The notes: a model not told the origin generated them from the letters alone. Shown: positions 1 to 9,241, counted from the first letter of the stretch. The stretch is 64,000 bases of DNA from Opitutaceae bacterium (GCA_028284235.1 JANQSC010000011.1:32951-96950), one strand, 5' to 3'. Program-made: numbers and translations.

Positions 1-39
1 TAAATTCTCACTGGCAACCAAAACCTCGTCAATAAAATT

Positions 40-55
40 TGAGAATTGATTCTCA
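40..55. promoter_or_regulatory. Fur-box-like palindrome upstream of fur homologue
   Basis: The perfect inverted repeat TGAGAAT-TG-ATTCTCA lies 24 bases before the GTG start of the Fur-family gene. It resembles the 7-1-7 boxes bound by Fur, Zur and PerR proteins, but has a 2-base spacer. A further ATTCTCA half site lies at positions 4-10. Autoregulation by the adjacent gene is the simplest reading. The metal sensed cannot be told from the site. Confidence 0.6.
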
Positions 56-79
56 GATGCCATTTGCGAAACTCCTTCC

Positions 80-451
80 GTGCAATCGAAGACGCAACAA
101 CGGTCCTCAATCCTGCAGACGCTCCGCGACATCGGCCGGCCCGTGACGCCACAGGAATTGCTGGCAACCGCCGCAAGAAAATCCCCCGGACTCGGACTCG
201 CGACCGTTTACCGCGCCCTCAAACGACTCGTCGAAAACGGCGACGCCCGAAAGATCGACGTCGCCGGCGTCCCCCCGCACTACGAGATCCAGACCGAAAC
301 GCACCATCATTTCTTCGTTTGCGAAACCTGCCAAAAAATGTACGATCTCTACGGTTGCCCCGGCGGATTCAGCAAGCTCCTCCCGCCCGGCTTCACCATG
401 ACCTCCCACGAAGTCGTCATCTATGGGACGTGCCGGAGCTGCGCCACTTAA
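80..451 (+). CDS. Fur-family transcriptional regulator
   Basis: A 123-residue winged-helix metalloregulator. Residues 8-60 hold the DNA-binding domain, with the typical LGLATVYRALKRLVENG recognition region. A short dimerisation part follows, with HHH at 75-77 and two CxxC pairs (Cys81/Cys84 and Cys118/Cys121) that would bind structural zinc. The frame opens just downstream of a stop codon at 47. GTG at 80 is the first good start, and it gives the usual family N terminus. No clear ribosome site is visible. The protein ends right after the last CxxC, which is short for the family; a broken related copy at 2926-3036 has a longer tail (QNCGSRVIPRS). It may be Fur, Zur or PerR; the metal is not decidable from sequence. 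Confidence 0.9.
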   Translation: MQSKTQQRSSILQTLRDIGRPVTPQELLATAARKSPGLGLATVYRALKRLVENGDARKIDVAGVPPHYEIQTETHHHFFVCETCQKMYDLYGCPGGFSKLLPPGFTMTSHEVVIYGTCRSCAT

Positions 452-605
452 CCACTCCTCGCCAAACCCACAACCGTATTCACCTCACCACGACACCGAC
501 CCTCCTCCCCTATCTCTCATTCCCTCATTCCCTCCATCCCCAAACCCATCCCACGTCGCGGCGTAGTTCCGCCAATCGGAACGAAAACGAACTATCCAAA
601 AACCA

Positions 606-1892
606 ATGCCCCAAATCACCTCATCATTAGGAATCACTCTCATCGCAACAGCCCTCTGCCTGACCGCCTGTATCCCGGTTGCTGATACGAAACGCGAGCT
701 CATCTCCTGGGACACCAACCAACTCTCGGCGGAATTCTACGCCGAAGGCGCGTACCACGGCGACTTCAACCAGGACGGCGTCGTCGACATCGTGTCGGGA
801 CCGTTCTGGTATGCAGGCCCGGACTTCTCCCGAAAACACGAATACCGCCCCGCGAAAATCTACGACCCGCTCAAGTACTCTGACAACTTCCTCACCTTCG
901 TTCACGACTTCGACCACGACGGCTGGGACGACATACTCGTCGTCGGCTGGCCGGGCTACAAAGAGGACCACGAGCACCTTTGGTTCGAAAACCCGAAAGG
1001 CAAAGACAGCCACTGGCCGCGGCACATCGTTTTCCGGGAAGTCGACAACGAGTCGCCCGCCTTCGGTAATCTCGTCGGAGACGAACGCCCCGAGCTGATC
1101 TTCCACACCCAAGGCCATCTCGGCTGGGCCGCCCCCGATCCCGACGACCCCACCCAGCCCTGGACCTTTCACAGGATCTCCGAGGACCTCGAACTTACCC
1201 GCTACGCGCACGGCCTGGGATTCGGCGACGTCAACGGCGACGGACGACCCGATTTCGTGCAGTCAAAAGGCTGGTGGGAACAGCCCGCGTCCCTCGAAGG
1301 CGATCCGCTCTGGAAAGCGCACACTTGGCCCTTCGAACTCGATGGCGCCCAAATGCTCGTCTACGATGTGGATGGCGACGGCGACAACGACATCATCACC
1401 GCGATCGAATCACACGGCTGGGGCATCGCGTGGCTGGAACACACCCAGACCAGCGACGGCGGCATCGACTTCGAGATGCATCGCTTCATCAACGAAACGC
1501 CGGAAGAAAACCGCTACGGCGTGAAATTCTCCCAGCCCCACGCCTTCGACACGGCGGACTTCAACGGAGACGGGCTCACCGACTTCGTCGTCGGCAAACG
1601 CTTCTGGGCCCACGGCCCCAACAAAGACCCCGAGCCCAACGCCGCCGCCGTAACCTACTGGTTCGAACTCAAACGCGGCGTCGAAGGCCTCCCCGGCGGA
1701 GTCGACTTCGTGCCCCACCTCATCCACGACGATTCAGGTGTCGGCACCCAAGTCGCGGCGGCCGACATCAATGGCGACGGATTGCTCGACGTCATCGCCG
1801 GCAACAAGAAAGGCACCCACATCCACCTGCAGACACGCAAAACAGTGAGCAAAGAGGAATGGGACGCCGCCCAACCCCAAGCGTTGCACTAA
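606..1892 (+). CDS. FG-GAP/VCBS repeat lipoprotein
   Basis: A 428-residue exported protein with a lipoprotein signal peptide; the lipobox LTAC places the lipidated cysteine at residue 22. The rest is a beta-propeller of FG-GAP (VCBS) repeats. Each repeat carries a calcium-binding loop of the form DxNxDGxxD, for example DFNQDGVVDIV, DVNGDGRPDFV, DVDGDGDNDII and DINGDGLLDVI. Such propellers in Verrucomicrobiota and Planctomycetota usually bind ligands or act as scaffolds; an enzymatic role is not evident. It runs in the same direction as the following ThuA-like gene after an 81-base gap and could share its transcript. The 154 bases before it are a C/T-rich stretch without a gene. Confidence 0.85.
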   Translation: MPQITSSLGITLIATALCLTACIPVADTKRELISWDTNQLSAEFYAEGAYHGDFNQDGVVDIVSGPFWYAGPDFSRKHEYRPAKIYDPLKYSDNFLTFVHDFDHDGWDDILVVGWPGYKEDHEHLWFENPKGKDSHWPRHIVFREVDNESPAFGNLVGDERPELIFHTQGHLGWAAPDPDDPTQPWTFHRISEDLELTRYAHGLGFGDVNGDGRPDFVQSKGWWEQPASLEGDPLWKAHTWPFELDGAQMLVYDVDGDGDNDIITAIESHGWGIAWLEHTQTSDGGIDFEMHRFINETPEENRYGVKFSQPHAFDTADFNGDGLTDFVVGKRFWAHGPNKDPEPNAAAVTYWFELKRGVEGLPGGVDFVPHLIHDDSGVGTQVAAADINGDGLLDVIAGNKKGTHIHLQTRKTVSKEEWDAAQPQALH

Positions 1893-1973
1893 TTCGACAC
1901 GAACCCCCGCTCCACAAAGAAACAGTCACCAATTATTTAATACAACGACCAACCAAGTAAACAACTCGAATCC

Positions 1974-2834
1974 ATGAAACCAATACTTCGCCTCTTTGCC
2001 ATCGCAGCCACAACCCTCCTAGCCCTTTCGACCGCCACCTTCGCCGAGAAAACGAAAGTCGTGTTCCTCGCCGACAAAGGGAAAGACACGGAAAAGCACG
2101 CTCACCTCAGCGGCAACGACCTCCTCGCCAAAGCGCTGGAAGAAAGCGGACTCGGCTTCGAAACCTTCCGCCACATGGGCTGGCCCGCCGACCCGAACGC
2201 CTTCGACGGGGCCGACTGCGTCGTCATCTATTGCAATGGCGGCAAAAACCACCTCGTCATGGAGCACCTCGACCAGTTCGAAGCGCTCATCGACGCGGGC
2301 GTCGGATTCGTATTCATGCACTACGCGGTGGAAGTTCCTGTCGGACGCGCGGGCGACCTCATGCTCCGAGCAATGGGCGGCTACTTCGAAACGCATTGGT
2401 CGGTGAACCCGCATTGGACGGCTGAAATAAAGTCGCTGCCCAAGCACCCGATTACCCGCGGCGTGACTCCCTTCACGCAAGACGACGAATGGTACTACCA
2501 CATGCGCTTCCAGCAGAACATGAAAGGCGTCACCCCCATCCTCTCGGCTCACCCACCGCAAAGCACGATGGATCGCAAAGACGGCCCGCACTCCAACAAC
2601 CCGCACGTCCGCAAATCCATGGCTGCGGGAGAAATTCAACACATCGGCTGGGCGTACGAACGCCCCGGCGGCAAAGGCCGCGGCTTCGGCACCACCGGCG
2701 CCCACTACCATCACACCTGGGACAGCGACAACTGGCGCACCCTCATCCTAAACGCCATCGCCTGGACCGCCGAAGTCGAAGTCCCCAAAACCGGCGTCCC
2801 CTCGAAGAGCAATCCGGTGTCGGGCGGCAAGTGA
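1974..2834 (+). CDS. Secreted ThuA-like domain protein
   Basis: A 286-residue protein with a clear Sec signal peptide (residues 1-24, cleavage after TFA). It is followed by a ThuA-like, glutamine-amidotransferase-type alpha/beta fold: KTKVVFLADKGKDTEKHAH, DCVVIYCNGGKN, GVGFVFMHYAVEV and the late DDEWYYHMRF segment. ThuA-like domains are common in secreted sugar-metabolism proteins of this phylum, but their reaction is mostly unknown. The amidotransferase cysteine nucleophile is not evident at the usual elbow. It lies downstream of the FG-GAP lipoprotein in the same direction, which suggests a joint role at the cell surface. Confidence 0.85.
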   Translation: MKPILRLFAIAATTLLALSTATFAEKTKVVFLADKGKDTEKHAHLSGNDLLAKALEESGLGFETFRHMGWPADPNAFDGADCVVIYCNGGKNHLVMEHLDQFEALIDAGVGFVFMHYAVEVPVGRAGDLMLRAMGGYFETHWSVNPHWTAEIKSLPKHPITRGVTPFTQDDEWYYHMRFQQNMKGVTPILSAHPPQSTMDRKDGPHSNNPHVRKSMAAGEIQHIGWAYERPGGKGRGFGTTGAHYHHTWDSDNWRTLILNAIAWTAEVEVPKTGVPSKSNPVSGGK

Positions 2835-2925
2835 AGAAGGAGCGGACCCATACGCCCCTCGTCCCCCCGTCTCTCCTTCCCTCTTTCACAATCCACCTTT
2901 CACCACTCACAACTCATTCTAGTCT

Positions 2926-3036
2926 CCCGGCGGATTCAGCAAACTCCTCCCGCCCGGCTTCACCATGACCTCCCACGAAGTGATAATCTACGGCACCTGC
3001 CAAAACTGCGGAAGCCGAGTGATTCCGCGTTCGTAA
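2926..3036 (+). pseudogene. Remnant 3' end of a second fur-like gene
   Basis: Read in frame from 2926, this stretch gives PGGFSKLLPPGFTMTSHEV, then IIYGTCQNCGSRVIPRS and a TAA stop. The first 25 or so codons nearly match residues 94-120 of the intact Fur-family gene at 80-451, at DNA level as well. Homology begins abruptly at CCCGGCGG, and nothing upstream resembles the rest of a fur gene; instead there is a C/T-rich filler. It is therefore a decayed or truncated duplicate with no start codon. The two-gene block 606-2834 lies between the intact copy and the remnant. Confidence 0.85.
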
Positions 3037-3069
3037 TCATCACCTACCCCAGCCATCATTTTCGACACA

Positions 3070-4299
3070 ATGAAACGGAGTCCTCGAATACTGGCTCTCG
3101 CGATACTCCTGGCGACAAATGCGAACGGAGACGCCTATAGCGTTCGAATTCATCCAAAGCCGAACGAGACCTTCGCCCACGCGGACTACACGCTGTGGAT
3201 TCCCGAGAACGTCTCCACGGTCAAGCGCATCTTGCTGCATCAGCACGGATGCGGCGACGCCGCTCAAACTGCAGGGCAGACCGCGACCGACGACTTGCAC
3301 TGGCGGCTTCTCGCTGAACGTGTAGACGCTGCATTGTTGGGGTCGAGTCTTTGGCCTGTCGATAGCTGTCAAGGCTGGTCCGATCCCTCGGGAGGAACGA
3401 GTCGCGCGTTCGTGCAAGCGTTGGAGGAACTTGCGAGAGCAAGTGGGCACGAGGCTCTGACCCGCGTTCCATGGATCATCTGGGGCCACTCGGGAGGGGG
3501 TTACTGGACACAACGGATGATGGCGCAATTCCCCGGTCGATTCGAAGCGGCAATCTTCCAATCAGCCGCCTACCGACGGCAAGACCTGCGCCATCGCACT
3601 CCCGATTCCGCAGACCTCCCCTCGGACGTTCCCATTTTAATACACGTCGGTATTGACGAGAAAGGGCACGAACGATTCGGCGCCATCTACGACGACAGCG
3701 TCCTGTTCTTTTCCCAGCTCCGTCGTCAAAACGCGCCCGTCACATTCGTTCTCGACCCAGCGTCAGGTCACAATTGCGGCAACACCCGCTATTTCTCGAT
3801 TCCGTGGATCGAAGCTGTCGTAAATCGGGACGGTTTCGATCCTGTCGAAGCGAAACTCACGCTCGCCGCCGAAAGCTGCTGGTTTCCCAACAAGGATGTC
3901 GCCAAAAAATGGACACGCTTTATCACGGACGGCGATGTGTTCGACGAATCGCCGCCTCGCGAACCGCCCCGCGTCGTAGGCATTTCCGCGAATCGCCAAG
4001 GCATTCGCGTGGAGTGGAATGCAAAACCCGACTGGGAAAGCGGTATCATGACTTTTCGCGTCTATCGCAACGGGACGCTCCTCCCTCCCTACACAGCGCC
4101 TACCGGCGACACTGAAAAGCGAACCACGCGTTTCAGGGAACCCAACTACAGCGACACTCCGCGAAGGCCTTTAAGCCAAATGGAGTATTTGGATACAAGC
4201 GAACTCTCGCCGGGCGTCTACGAGTACCAAGTGAGCCTAGTCAATTGGGCCGGTCTTGAATCCGCGAAAAGCGCTTCCGCCTCCATTGAAATCCGATAG
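3070..4299 (+). CDS. Secreted alpha/beta hydrolase with C-terminal FN3-like domain
   Basis: A 409-residue protein with a short signal peptide (about residues 1-21). The middle is an alpha/beta-hydrolase (esterase-like) domain. The nucleophile elbow GHSGGG puts the catalytic serine at 141, LLHQHGCGD around residues 56-62 looks like an oxyanion-hole segment, and His234 in ASGHNCG is the probable catalytic histidine. From about residue 315 onwards a beta-rich segment (RVVGISANRQGIRVEWNAK, TFRVYRNGTLL) looks like a fibronectin-type-III module. The substrate is unknown; polysaccharide or acetyl esters fit the context. It converges on the TonB-receptor gene. Confidence 0.75.
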   Translation: MKRSPRILALAILLATNANGDAYSVRIHPKPNETFAHADYTLWIPENVSTVKRILLHQHGCGDAAQTAGQTATDDLHWRLLAERVDAALLGSSLWPVDSCQGWSDPSGGTSRAFVQALEELARASGHEALTRVPWIIWGHSGGGYWTQRMMAQFPGRFEAAIFQSAAYRRQDLRHRTPDSADLPSDVPILIHVGIDEKGHERFGAIYDDSVLFFSQLRRQNAPVTFVLDPASGHNCGNTRYFSIPWIEAVVNRDGFDPVEAKLTLAAESCWFPNKDVAKKWTRFITDGDVFDESPPREPPRVVGISANRQGIRVEWNAKPDWESGIMTFRVYRNGTLLPPYTAPTGDTEKRTTRFREPNYSDTPRRPLSQMEYLDTSELSPGVYEYQVSLVNWAGLESAKSASASIEIR

Positions 4300-4336
4300 G
4301 AACCGTAGCTATCCAATCTTACGCTTGCAACAGAAA

Positions 4337-4365
4337 GGAGCTCCGCGCCTGACGCCCGGAGCCCC
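4337..4365. terminator. Hairpin between convergent genes
   Basis: A GC-rich stem (GGAGCTCCGCGCC against GGGGCTCCGGGCG, about 10 of 12 pairs, loop TGA) sits in the 102-base gap between the convergent hydrolase and TonB-receptor genes. Read on the minus strand it is followed by TTTCTGTT, so it most likely terminates the receptor transcript. Confidence 0.55.
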
Positions 4366-4401
4366 CTAGTGCAATCAATCACTAACTACGCTAACCCACA
4401 A

Positions 4402-7400
4402 TTAGAACGAAAAGCGTGTGGAGAGAGTAATACGTCGACCTGCTCCTGGGATCCAGGCTTGCTGATAGTACTCCTCTTCAAACACGTTGTTGATACTCAG
4501 AGTGAAGCGCGCGTCCGGGCCGAAAACATCGGTTTGATAGGCGACCATCGCGTCGAACTTAGTAAAGCCATCGATAGTCACGCCGTCCCAGCCAGCGTTG
4601 AGTTCGTTAACAATGATTTCGCTCGCGTAGACAACGCCGAAACCGAGCTGAAGGCCTTCGAAATTGCCGCTTGTAAACGTATAGCGATTCCAAATACTCA
4701 AGTCGTGCTCGGGCACGTTGCGCTGGCGCAGCCCTACGCGGTTGTCGAACACGCCATCCGGCCCGCCATCGAGGACTTCAATCTCCGGAATGTATCCATA
4801 CGAGAACATCATGGTATACTCGGGAATAGGCGTCCAAAATAAATCGGCCTCGAAGCCCTTGGCCCCGACTTTCCCAGCCGGCGAGAACCGGGTGACACGC
4901 TCCAGCCCGTCAGCGTTGCGCGGGTCGGCAGCCGTCGCCGCAGGGTCCCTCGCCTGTCCTTGATCGCGCGTGTTTTCGAAGTAGCTAATGGATCCCACGA
5001 GTTTGCGATCGGTGGTTTGAAACTTGAATCCGAGATCAAATCCATCGCCAAGTAACGGGTCGCCGCGCACGGCAAGTTCCTCCGGCGTCGCGTCTTCGTC
5101 CGTTCCATCCGGCCCGATTCGTACCGCTCGGCCAAAGTTGATATTGAAGGACTCGCTATAGTTGGCGAAGAGCGAGATGCCGTCGCTTACTTCGAATACG
5201 GCTCCGATCGAAGGCGTGTTTTTAGCGGTATCGATCACAGGCTGGACTTGGCCCGTCCCTTGAACGACTTGCTGGTTTCGGAACTCCTCTCTCCTCACGC
5301 CCGCCACCGCGGTCAGCCGACCGTCGATCGCCGAACCAGTCCACGATGCATACATCCCGTCGCGCGTGTTTTCCTGGATACGCCAGTAGTCGGATGTCGA
5401 CCCCGACTTGCGATGGAAGGGAGGAATGGAGTCGATAAAGAACGAGGCAGGATCGGGCCAGCCTTCGGTTCTTATATTCAGCGGATTCCAAGGCGTTGAG
5501 GTCGGACTTCCGACTGAGGGAGCCGAGGCGCGCTGCGACGTGTCGCCCGCGATTTCCGCATCGAGATCGTAGCCGTTCAGAAACGAATTGAAATACTCGA
5601 TGCCGGTTCGGGGCACTGCGTAGGGAGTGTTGCTAAATTGCCTCCACTCGTCATAATAGCGTTCCACCCCGACGAGCACTTTGTTCCGCATACCCGCAAA
5701 GGTGAATTCACCGAGCACCTCTCCCCGCAGGTTCCACGACCAGTTGTCGTTGTCCGACGTTTGCCCTCCCACCTGCAGTCCGCCGTTTCCGCGAGCCACA
5801 CTTTGAGACTGGTTCATCGCGCCTCGAAACGCGTCGTCGAGCAAGTAGTTTGCCCGGACCGAGAATGTATCATTAATCCGGTGACTAACATCCGCGTTAA
5901 ACACCTTGGACTTGTTGAAGAGCACGCTGTGCGGACCGGTCACGTTTTGATCATATCCAAGACCGGTCGCGACTGGGAAGGTGGCGGTACGGTTTCTCGA
6001 GAGTCCCGCCGCGTTCATATCGTTCTCCCAGTTCCGGCTGCTCCAGAGCCAGCGGTCGCGCAACACGTCAGCCGCGTTCGATGCGTCTGCCACTACGGGA
6101 ATCGCGTTGCCGGATTCATCGAGGACGAGGGCTCCATTCTCGTCCCGCTGCTTTGCATACTGAGGGCCGCTAGGAACAGCTAGGGCGTTGTCGATGGCAT
6201 ATTGAACAGCCTCCGCAGGCGGGTTGGCCCAGTCCTCTAGATAGTTTTCCGGGGCGACGAGATGGTTTCTGCCTCGATTCGCGGTTTCCTCGAGAGTTTC
6301 TGCTTCCAGCATCACACGCGTGTTTTCGGTGGGCTGCCAAAGAAAGCCGCCATACCAAAACTCGCGGTCGATGTACTCGAAGTCTCGCCATCCCCTGCCA
6401 TCGTTATTTGAATACATCACTCGATAAGCGAAGGTGTCCGAATCGCCAATCGGCCCTTGTGATTCGAGCGAGTAGTAAAACTCGTCGTCAGTTCCCACCC
6501 GAAATCCGATCTGATTCTCCTTCCGGAAAGAGGGCTGCTTGGACACATAGTTCACCACGCCGCCCGGGGCTTGCTGTCCGAAGAAGACCGAAAGCGGCCC
6601 CTTGATCACTTCTACCCGTCCCACATTCTCACGACCTACCAGGGCGTAGCGGCGCACTCCGTTCCGCGTGTTCCACGTTGTATTGAAACCGCGCACTTTA
6701 AAAAGCCCTCCATCGGTGATGTTTCCGGAAACCGGGGCATCGATGGCCTGCACTCCTGAAACGTAGCTGGCGACCGATTCGATGGTCTGGAGATTGAGGT
6801 CGTCCATAAAATCTTCGGTGACCAGTTGTATGTTGATGGGGGTTTTATATACTTCTTCCGCGAAGCCAGTGGCGATGATCGACTCAGTGGCTATATAGCC
6901 TTTGTTCTTCTCCGCATCGACCACAAAGGGTGAAAGAGTGAAGACTTCGTTGGTATTGGAGTCGGAATCTTGAGCGTTCGCAACGCCCATCCCGACCGCC
7001 GAGGTCGCGGCCAAGGCGCCGTTAAGCAGTTTTTTAAGTAGCGACTGTTTATTCTTCATTTCCGATTTGTTATTGGGTTCATCTTGCTCGATTGGCTCCT
7101 TCGGGATGTCTTCGGACGGGCGTCGAACGATGGTATATGCGTTCGACTCCTCGTCGTGGACAACCGCCAAGGGAGTCCCCAATAACAGGCGCTTGAACGC
7201 TTCGGCGACCGTGAATTGGCCCTCCAACGCGTTGGTCTGCACCCCCCGTATCACCGGCACGGTAAACAGGATATCCACTTTGCCTTGCCGCGCGACTTGT
7301 CTCAGGGTCTTCTTGGCGCTGCCCTCCGGAACAGCGAATAAATGCCTGTCCTCCTCCGCAATGACGGAGACAAACAAGCAGGTGTGCGCGACGACCAATG

Positions 7401-7464
7401 CCAGCAAACGACCGAGTCGAGTCCACCCATACGGGGATGCGTGCGAACAGATACGATAAGTCAT
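4402..7464 (-). CDS. TonB-dependent receptor with STN domain (FecA-like architecture)
   Basis: An outer-membrane transporter of about 1020 residues. The start at 7464 (MTYRICSHAS) is preferred because it opens a good signal peptide ending near VIAEED; the frame runs 48 codons further up without family features. Residues about 40-115 form an STN domain, which passes the ligand signal to FecR. A second stretch that looks like a complete signal peptide follows at about 136-162 (MKNKQSLLKKLLNGALAATS to VANAQ), then the LSPFVVDA motif, a plug domain (GVQAIDAPVSGN, VEVIKGPLSVFFG, PGGVVNYVSKQP) and a 22-strand barrel ending ITLSTRFSF. It lies third in a sigma-FecR-receptor operon, so expression is probably induced by its own substrate (siderophore or other chelate, not determinable). 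Confidence 0.92.
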   Translation of the reverse strand: MTYRICSHASPYGWTRLGRLLALVVAHTCLFVSVIAEEDRHLFAVPEGSAKKTLRQVARQGKVDILFTVPVIRGVQTNALEGQFTVAEAFKRLLLGTPLAVVHDEESNAYTIVRRPSEDIPKEPIEQDEPNNKSEMKNKQSLLKKLLNGALAATSAVGMGVANAQDSDSNTNEVFTLSPFVVDAEKNKGYIATESIIATGFAEEVYKTPINIQLVTEDFMDDLNLQTIESVASYVSGVQAIDAPVSGNITDGGLFKVRGFNTTWNTRNGVRRYALVGRENVGRVEVIKGPLSVFFGQQAPGGVVNYVSKQPSFRKENQIGFRVGTDDEFYYSLESQGPIGDSDTFAYRVMYSNNDGRGWRDFEYIDREFWYGGFLWQPTENTRVMLEAETLEETANRGRNHLVAPENYLEDWANPPAEAVQYAIDNALAVPSGPQYAKQRDENGALVLDESGNAIPVVADASNAADVLRDRWLWSSRNWENDMNAAGLSRNRTATFPVATGLGYDQNVTGPHSVLFNKSKVFNADVSHRINDTFSVRANYLLDDAFRGAMNQSQSVARGNGGLQVGGQTSDNDNWSWNLRGEVLGEFTFAGMRNKVLVGVERYYDEWRQFSNTPYAVPRTGIEYFNSFLNGYDLDAEIAGDTSQRASAPSVGSPTSTPWNPLNIRTEGWPDPASFFIDSIPPFHRKSGSTSDYWRIQENTRDGMYASWTGSAIDGRLTAVAGVRREEFRNQQVVQGTGQVQPVIDTAKNTPSIGAVFEVSDGISLFANYSESFNINFGRAVRIGPDGTDEDATPEELAVRGDPLLGDGFDLGFKFQTTDRKLVGSISYFENTRDQGQARDPAATAADPRNADGLERVTRFSPAGKVGAKGFEADLFWTPIPEYTMMFSYGYIPEIEVLDGGPDGVFDNRVGLRQRNVPEHDLSIWNRYTFTSGNFEGLQLGFGVVYASEIIVNELNAGWDGVTIDGFTKFDAMVAYQTDVFGPDARFTLSINNVFEEEYYQQAWIPGAGRRITLSTRFSF

Positions 7465-7617
7465 TTTGGGGCATAGGAGCGTTTTGCGCGCCCCCAAGAC
7501 GGGTGAATCGGATAAAGCAACCAAAAGAATATTACGTTTTTCACGCGCGAGGCAACGGCTATCGCCGACGCCATTCCCCCCTCTTGCCGAGCGCGCCAAC
7601 CCGGGCAATTCGCGAGT

Positions 7618-8700
7618 CTACTCCTTCAGCCGGAGAAGAATCTTTCCCTCGACACTGCGATCGGCTTCCGCTCCCGCCGTAATCTCCAGCATGTGCACCA
7701 AGCCCTCGATATTGTCGGAACGAAAGCTTGCCCCAATCTCTAAGTCGGCGAGCGATTCGTCCGCAATTTCTATCTGAATCAGATTGCGGCGGTTGAATTC
7801 CAAAACCGCGCGCGACAAAGGCGTTTCTTCAAAATCGAGAACCTCGTGCTTCCAGGCAAGGAGCTCGTCAATGTCGTCATTCGACACCTTTTCGATCGAC
7901 GGAGCTGGGGCCGCAGGATCGAACTTAACCACCGCCCGCTGGCTGGCGGTGAGTTCTCGCGAAAACAGCTCCGGACTCGCGTCATTCGCGCTAGCGCCAC
8001 TGACCACTGTCTGAGACAGGCGCACGACGCCCTCGGTCACCAACAACTCCACCTCCTCGTTGTTCAGGCGAACATTGAACGCGGTGCCAATGGCTCGGAT
8101 TTCCGTCTCCCCCGCCACAACGACGAAGGGCCGAAGCGGGTCCTTCGCTACGCTGAAGTGCGCTTCGCCGCGAAGAAGTGTGAAGCGGCGCGTATCTGCT
8201 GTGTAGTGAACCGCGGCTTCGGAGTCGCTCTTTAGTTCGATAAAGGAACCATCGGCAAGAAAGTGCCGCTCGAATGAATCAGTCTCGAAACGCTCCGCCT
8301 TGTCCGCGTAAATCGGGGAGTCAATCGTTCCTCCCCCTCGCCATAAGTAGGCGCCCACTGCAACCACGGCGACCGCAGCAGCAGCGGCCATCAACGGCGC
8401 AAAGCGACTCGCGCGCCGACTCGAACTCGTCTGCACCGGCGCAAACAGATCGGGATCAACATCCGCTTCGCCCGATCCCGCGCGAAACATCGACAAACCG
8501 TCCATATTCGACCAGGTCTGCGCGTGAGCCTCGATCCGGTCTTGATGGCGCGGATCTGCCGCCAACCAATTCCGGTATTCTATCTCTTCCGCCTCGCTCA
8601 AACCGCGCGACTTGCGGACCACCCAATTGGTAGCCTCCCGATCGATCCGATCGGTTTCCGTCTCCACATTCTTACGATTATCTTGGAAGGGCGTATCCAT
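7618..8700 (-). CDS. FecR-family anti-sigma factor
   Basis: A 360-residue inner-membrane regulator. The N-terminal cytoplasmic part has the DUF4880-type helix-rich segment (EATNWVVRKSRGLSEAEEIE, then YRNWLAADPRHQDRIEA) that binds the sigma factor. A single membrane helix lies at about 102-123 (LMAAAAAVAVVAVGAYLW). The periplasmic FecR domain follows (FLADGSFIELKSDSEAAVHY to AIGTAFNVR), and the C-terminal DUF4974-like piece (EFNRRNLIQIEIADESLADL) would contact the STN domain of the receptor. It starts 4 bases after the sigma gene stops and is followed 153 bases later by the receptor, the classic Fec-type signalling order. Confidence 0.92.
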   Translation of the reverse strand: MDTPFQDNRKNVETETDRIDREATNWVVRKSRGLSEAEEIEYRNWLAADPRHQDRIEAHAQTWSNMDGLSMFRAGSGEADVDPDLFAPVQTSSSRRASRFAPLMAAAAAVAVVAVGAYLWRGGGTIDSPIYADKAERFETDSFERHFLADGSFIELKSDSEAAVHYTADTRRFTLLRGEAHFSVAKDPLRPFVVVAGETEIRAIGTAFNVRLNNEEVELLVTEGVVRLSQTVVSGASANDASPELFSRELTASQRAVVKFDPAAPAPSIEKVSNDDIDELLAWKHEVLDFEETPLSRAVLEFNRRNLIQIEIADESLADLEIGASFRSDNIEGLVHMLEITAGAEADRSVEGKILLRLKE

Positions 8701-8704
8701 ATTT

Positions 8705-9241
8705 TCAATCCAGTCCTTCTTTGCGATAACGCTCTACATACGCAGTGCACTTGGCCAAGCCGATCGCCAACTGTGTGGAAAGCGTGTTGACGGAGATTCC
8801 CATTCGCTTTGCGACTTCCTTCTGAGGAATTCCGTAAACCTTGTGCAGCGTGACGATTTGACGGCAACGTTCGGGAAGCGATTCAATGGCTTTTCTCATA
8901 ATCAGCAGCTCTTGTTTACGAGCGACTGCCTCCGGCGCAGTTTCGCTCCCGTCTATGACGTTTGAGAGATGATCATCTACCAAAGGAATTGTGCGCGAAA
9001 CGCTATGGCTCCTCAAATGGTCGAGAGCCAAGTTGCGCGCTGTCTTAAATAAAAAGGCTTTCGGCGAACGGAGCGTGCGACTGTGACGCACGTTTAGCAC
9101 ACGCAAATACGCATCCTGAATGATGTCGTCTATATTATTCGCTTCAGGATAGCGATCCTCGAGCCACGCTCTCAAGAGCGGCTCATGAGGCAGCAGATGT
9201 GACGAAAACCACCGCGCTTGCTCTGTATCTTCAGGGGGCAT
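8705..9241 (-). CDS. ECF sigma factor, FecI-like
   Basis: A 178-residue sigma-70-family protein. Region 2 covers about residues 20-85 (NNIDDIIQDAYLRVL, SPKAFLFKTARNLALDHLR) and region 4 about 112-165 (LPERCRQIVTLHKVYGIPQK, EVAKRMGISVNTLSTQL). It is the first gene of the minus-strand unit sigma, FecR, TonB receptor and should direct transcription of the receptor when released by the membrane FecR protein. No separate extracytoplasmic-type promoter was identified with confidence upstream of the receptor. Confidence 0.93.
   Translation of the reverse strand: MPPEDTEQARWFSSHLLPHEPLLRAWLEDRYPEANNIDDIIQDAYLRVLNVRHSRTLRSPKAFLFKTARNLALDHLRSHSVSRTIPLVDDHLSNVIDGSETAPEAVARKQELLIMRKAIESLPERCRQIVTLHKVYGIPQKEVAKRMGISVNTLSTQLAIGLAKCTAYVERYRKEGLD

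Noticed and set aside
2850..2925. Recurrent C/T-rich strings (TTCACTCCTCAC-like) before several genes, also near 490, 9495, 27490 and 29215
   Set aside because: They recur but have no defined length, ends or pairing; noted as low-complexity intergenic DNA, not called as an element.
7465..7608. Longer N terminus for the TonB receptor
   Set aside because: The 48 extra codons lack any family similarity and would bury the signal peptide.
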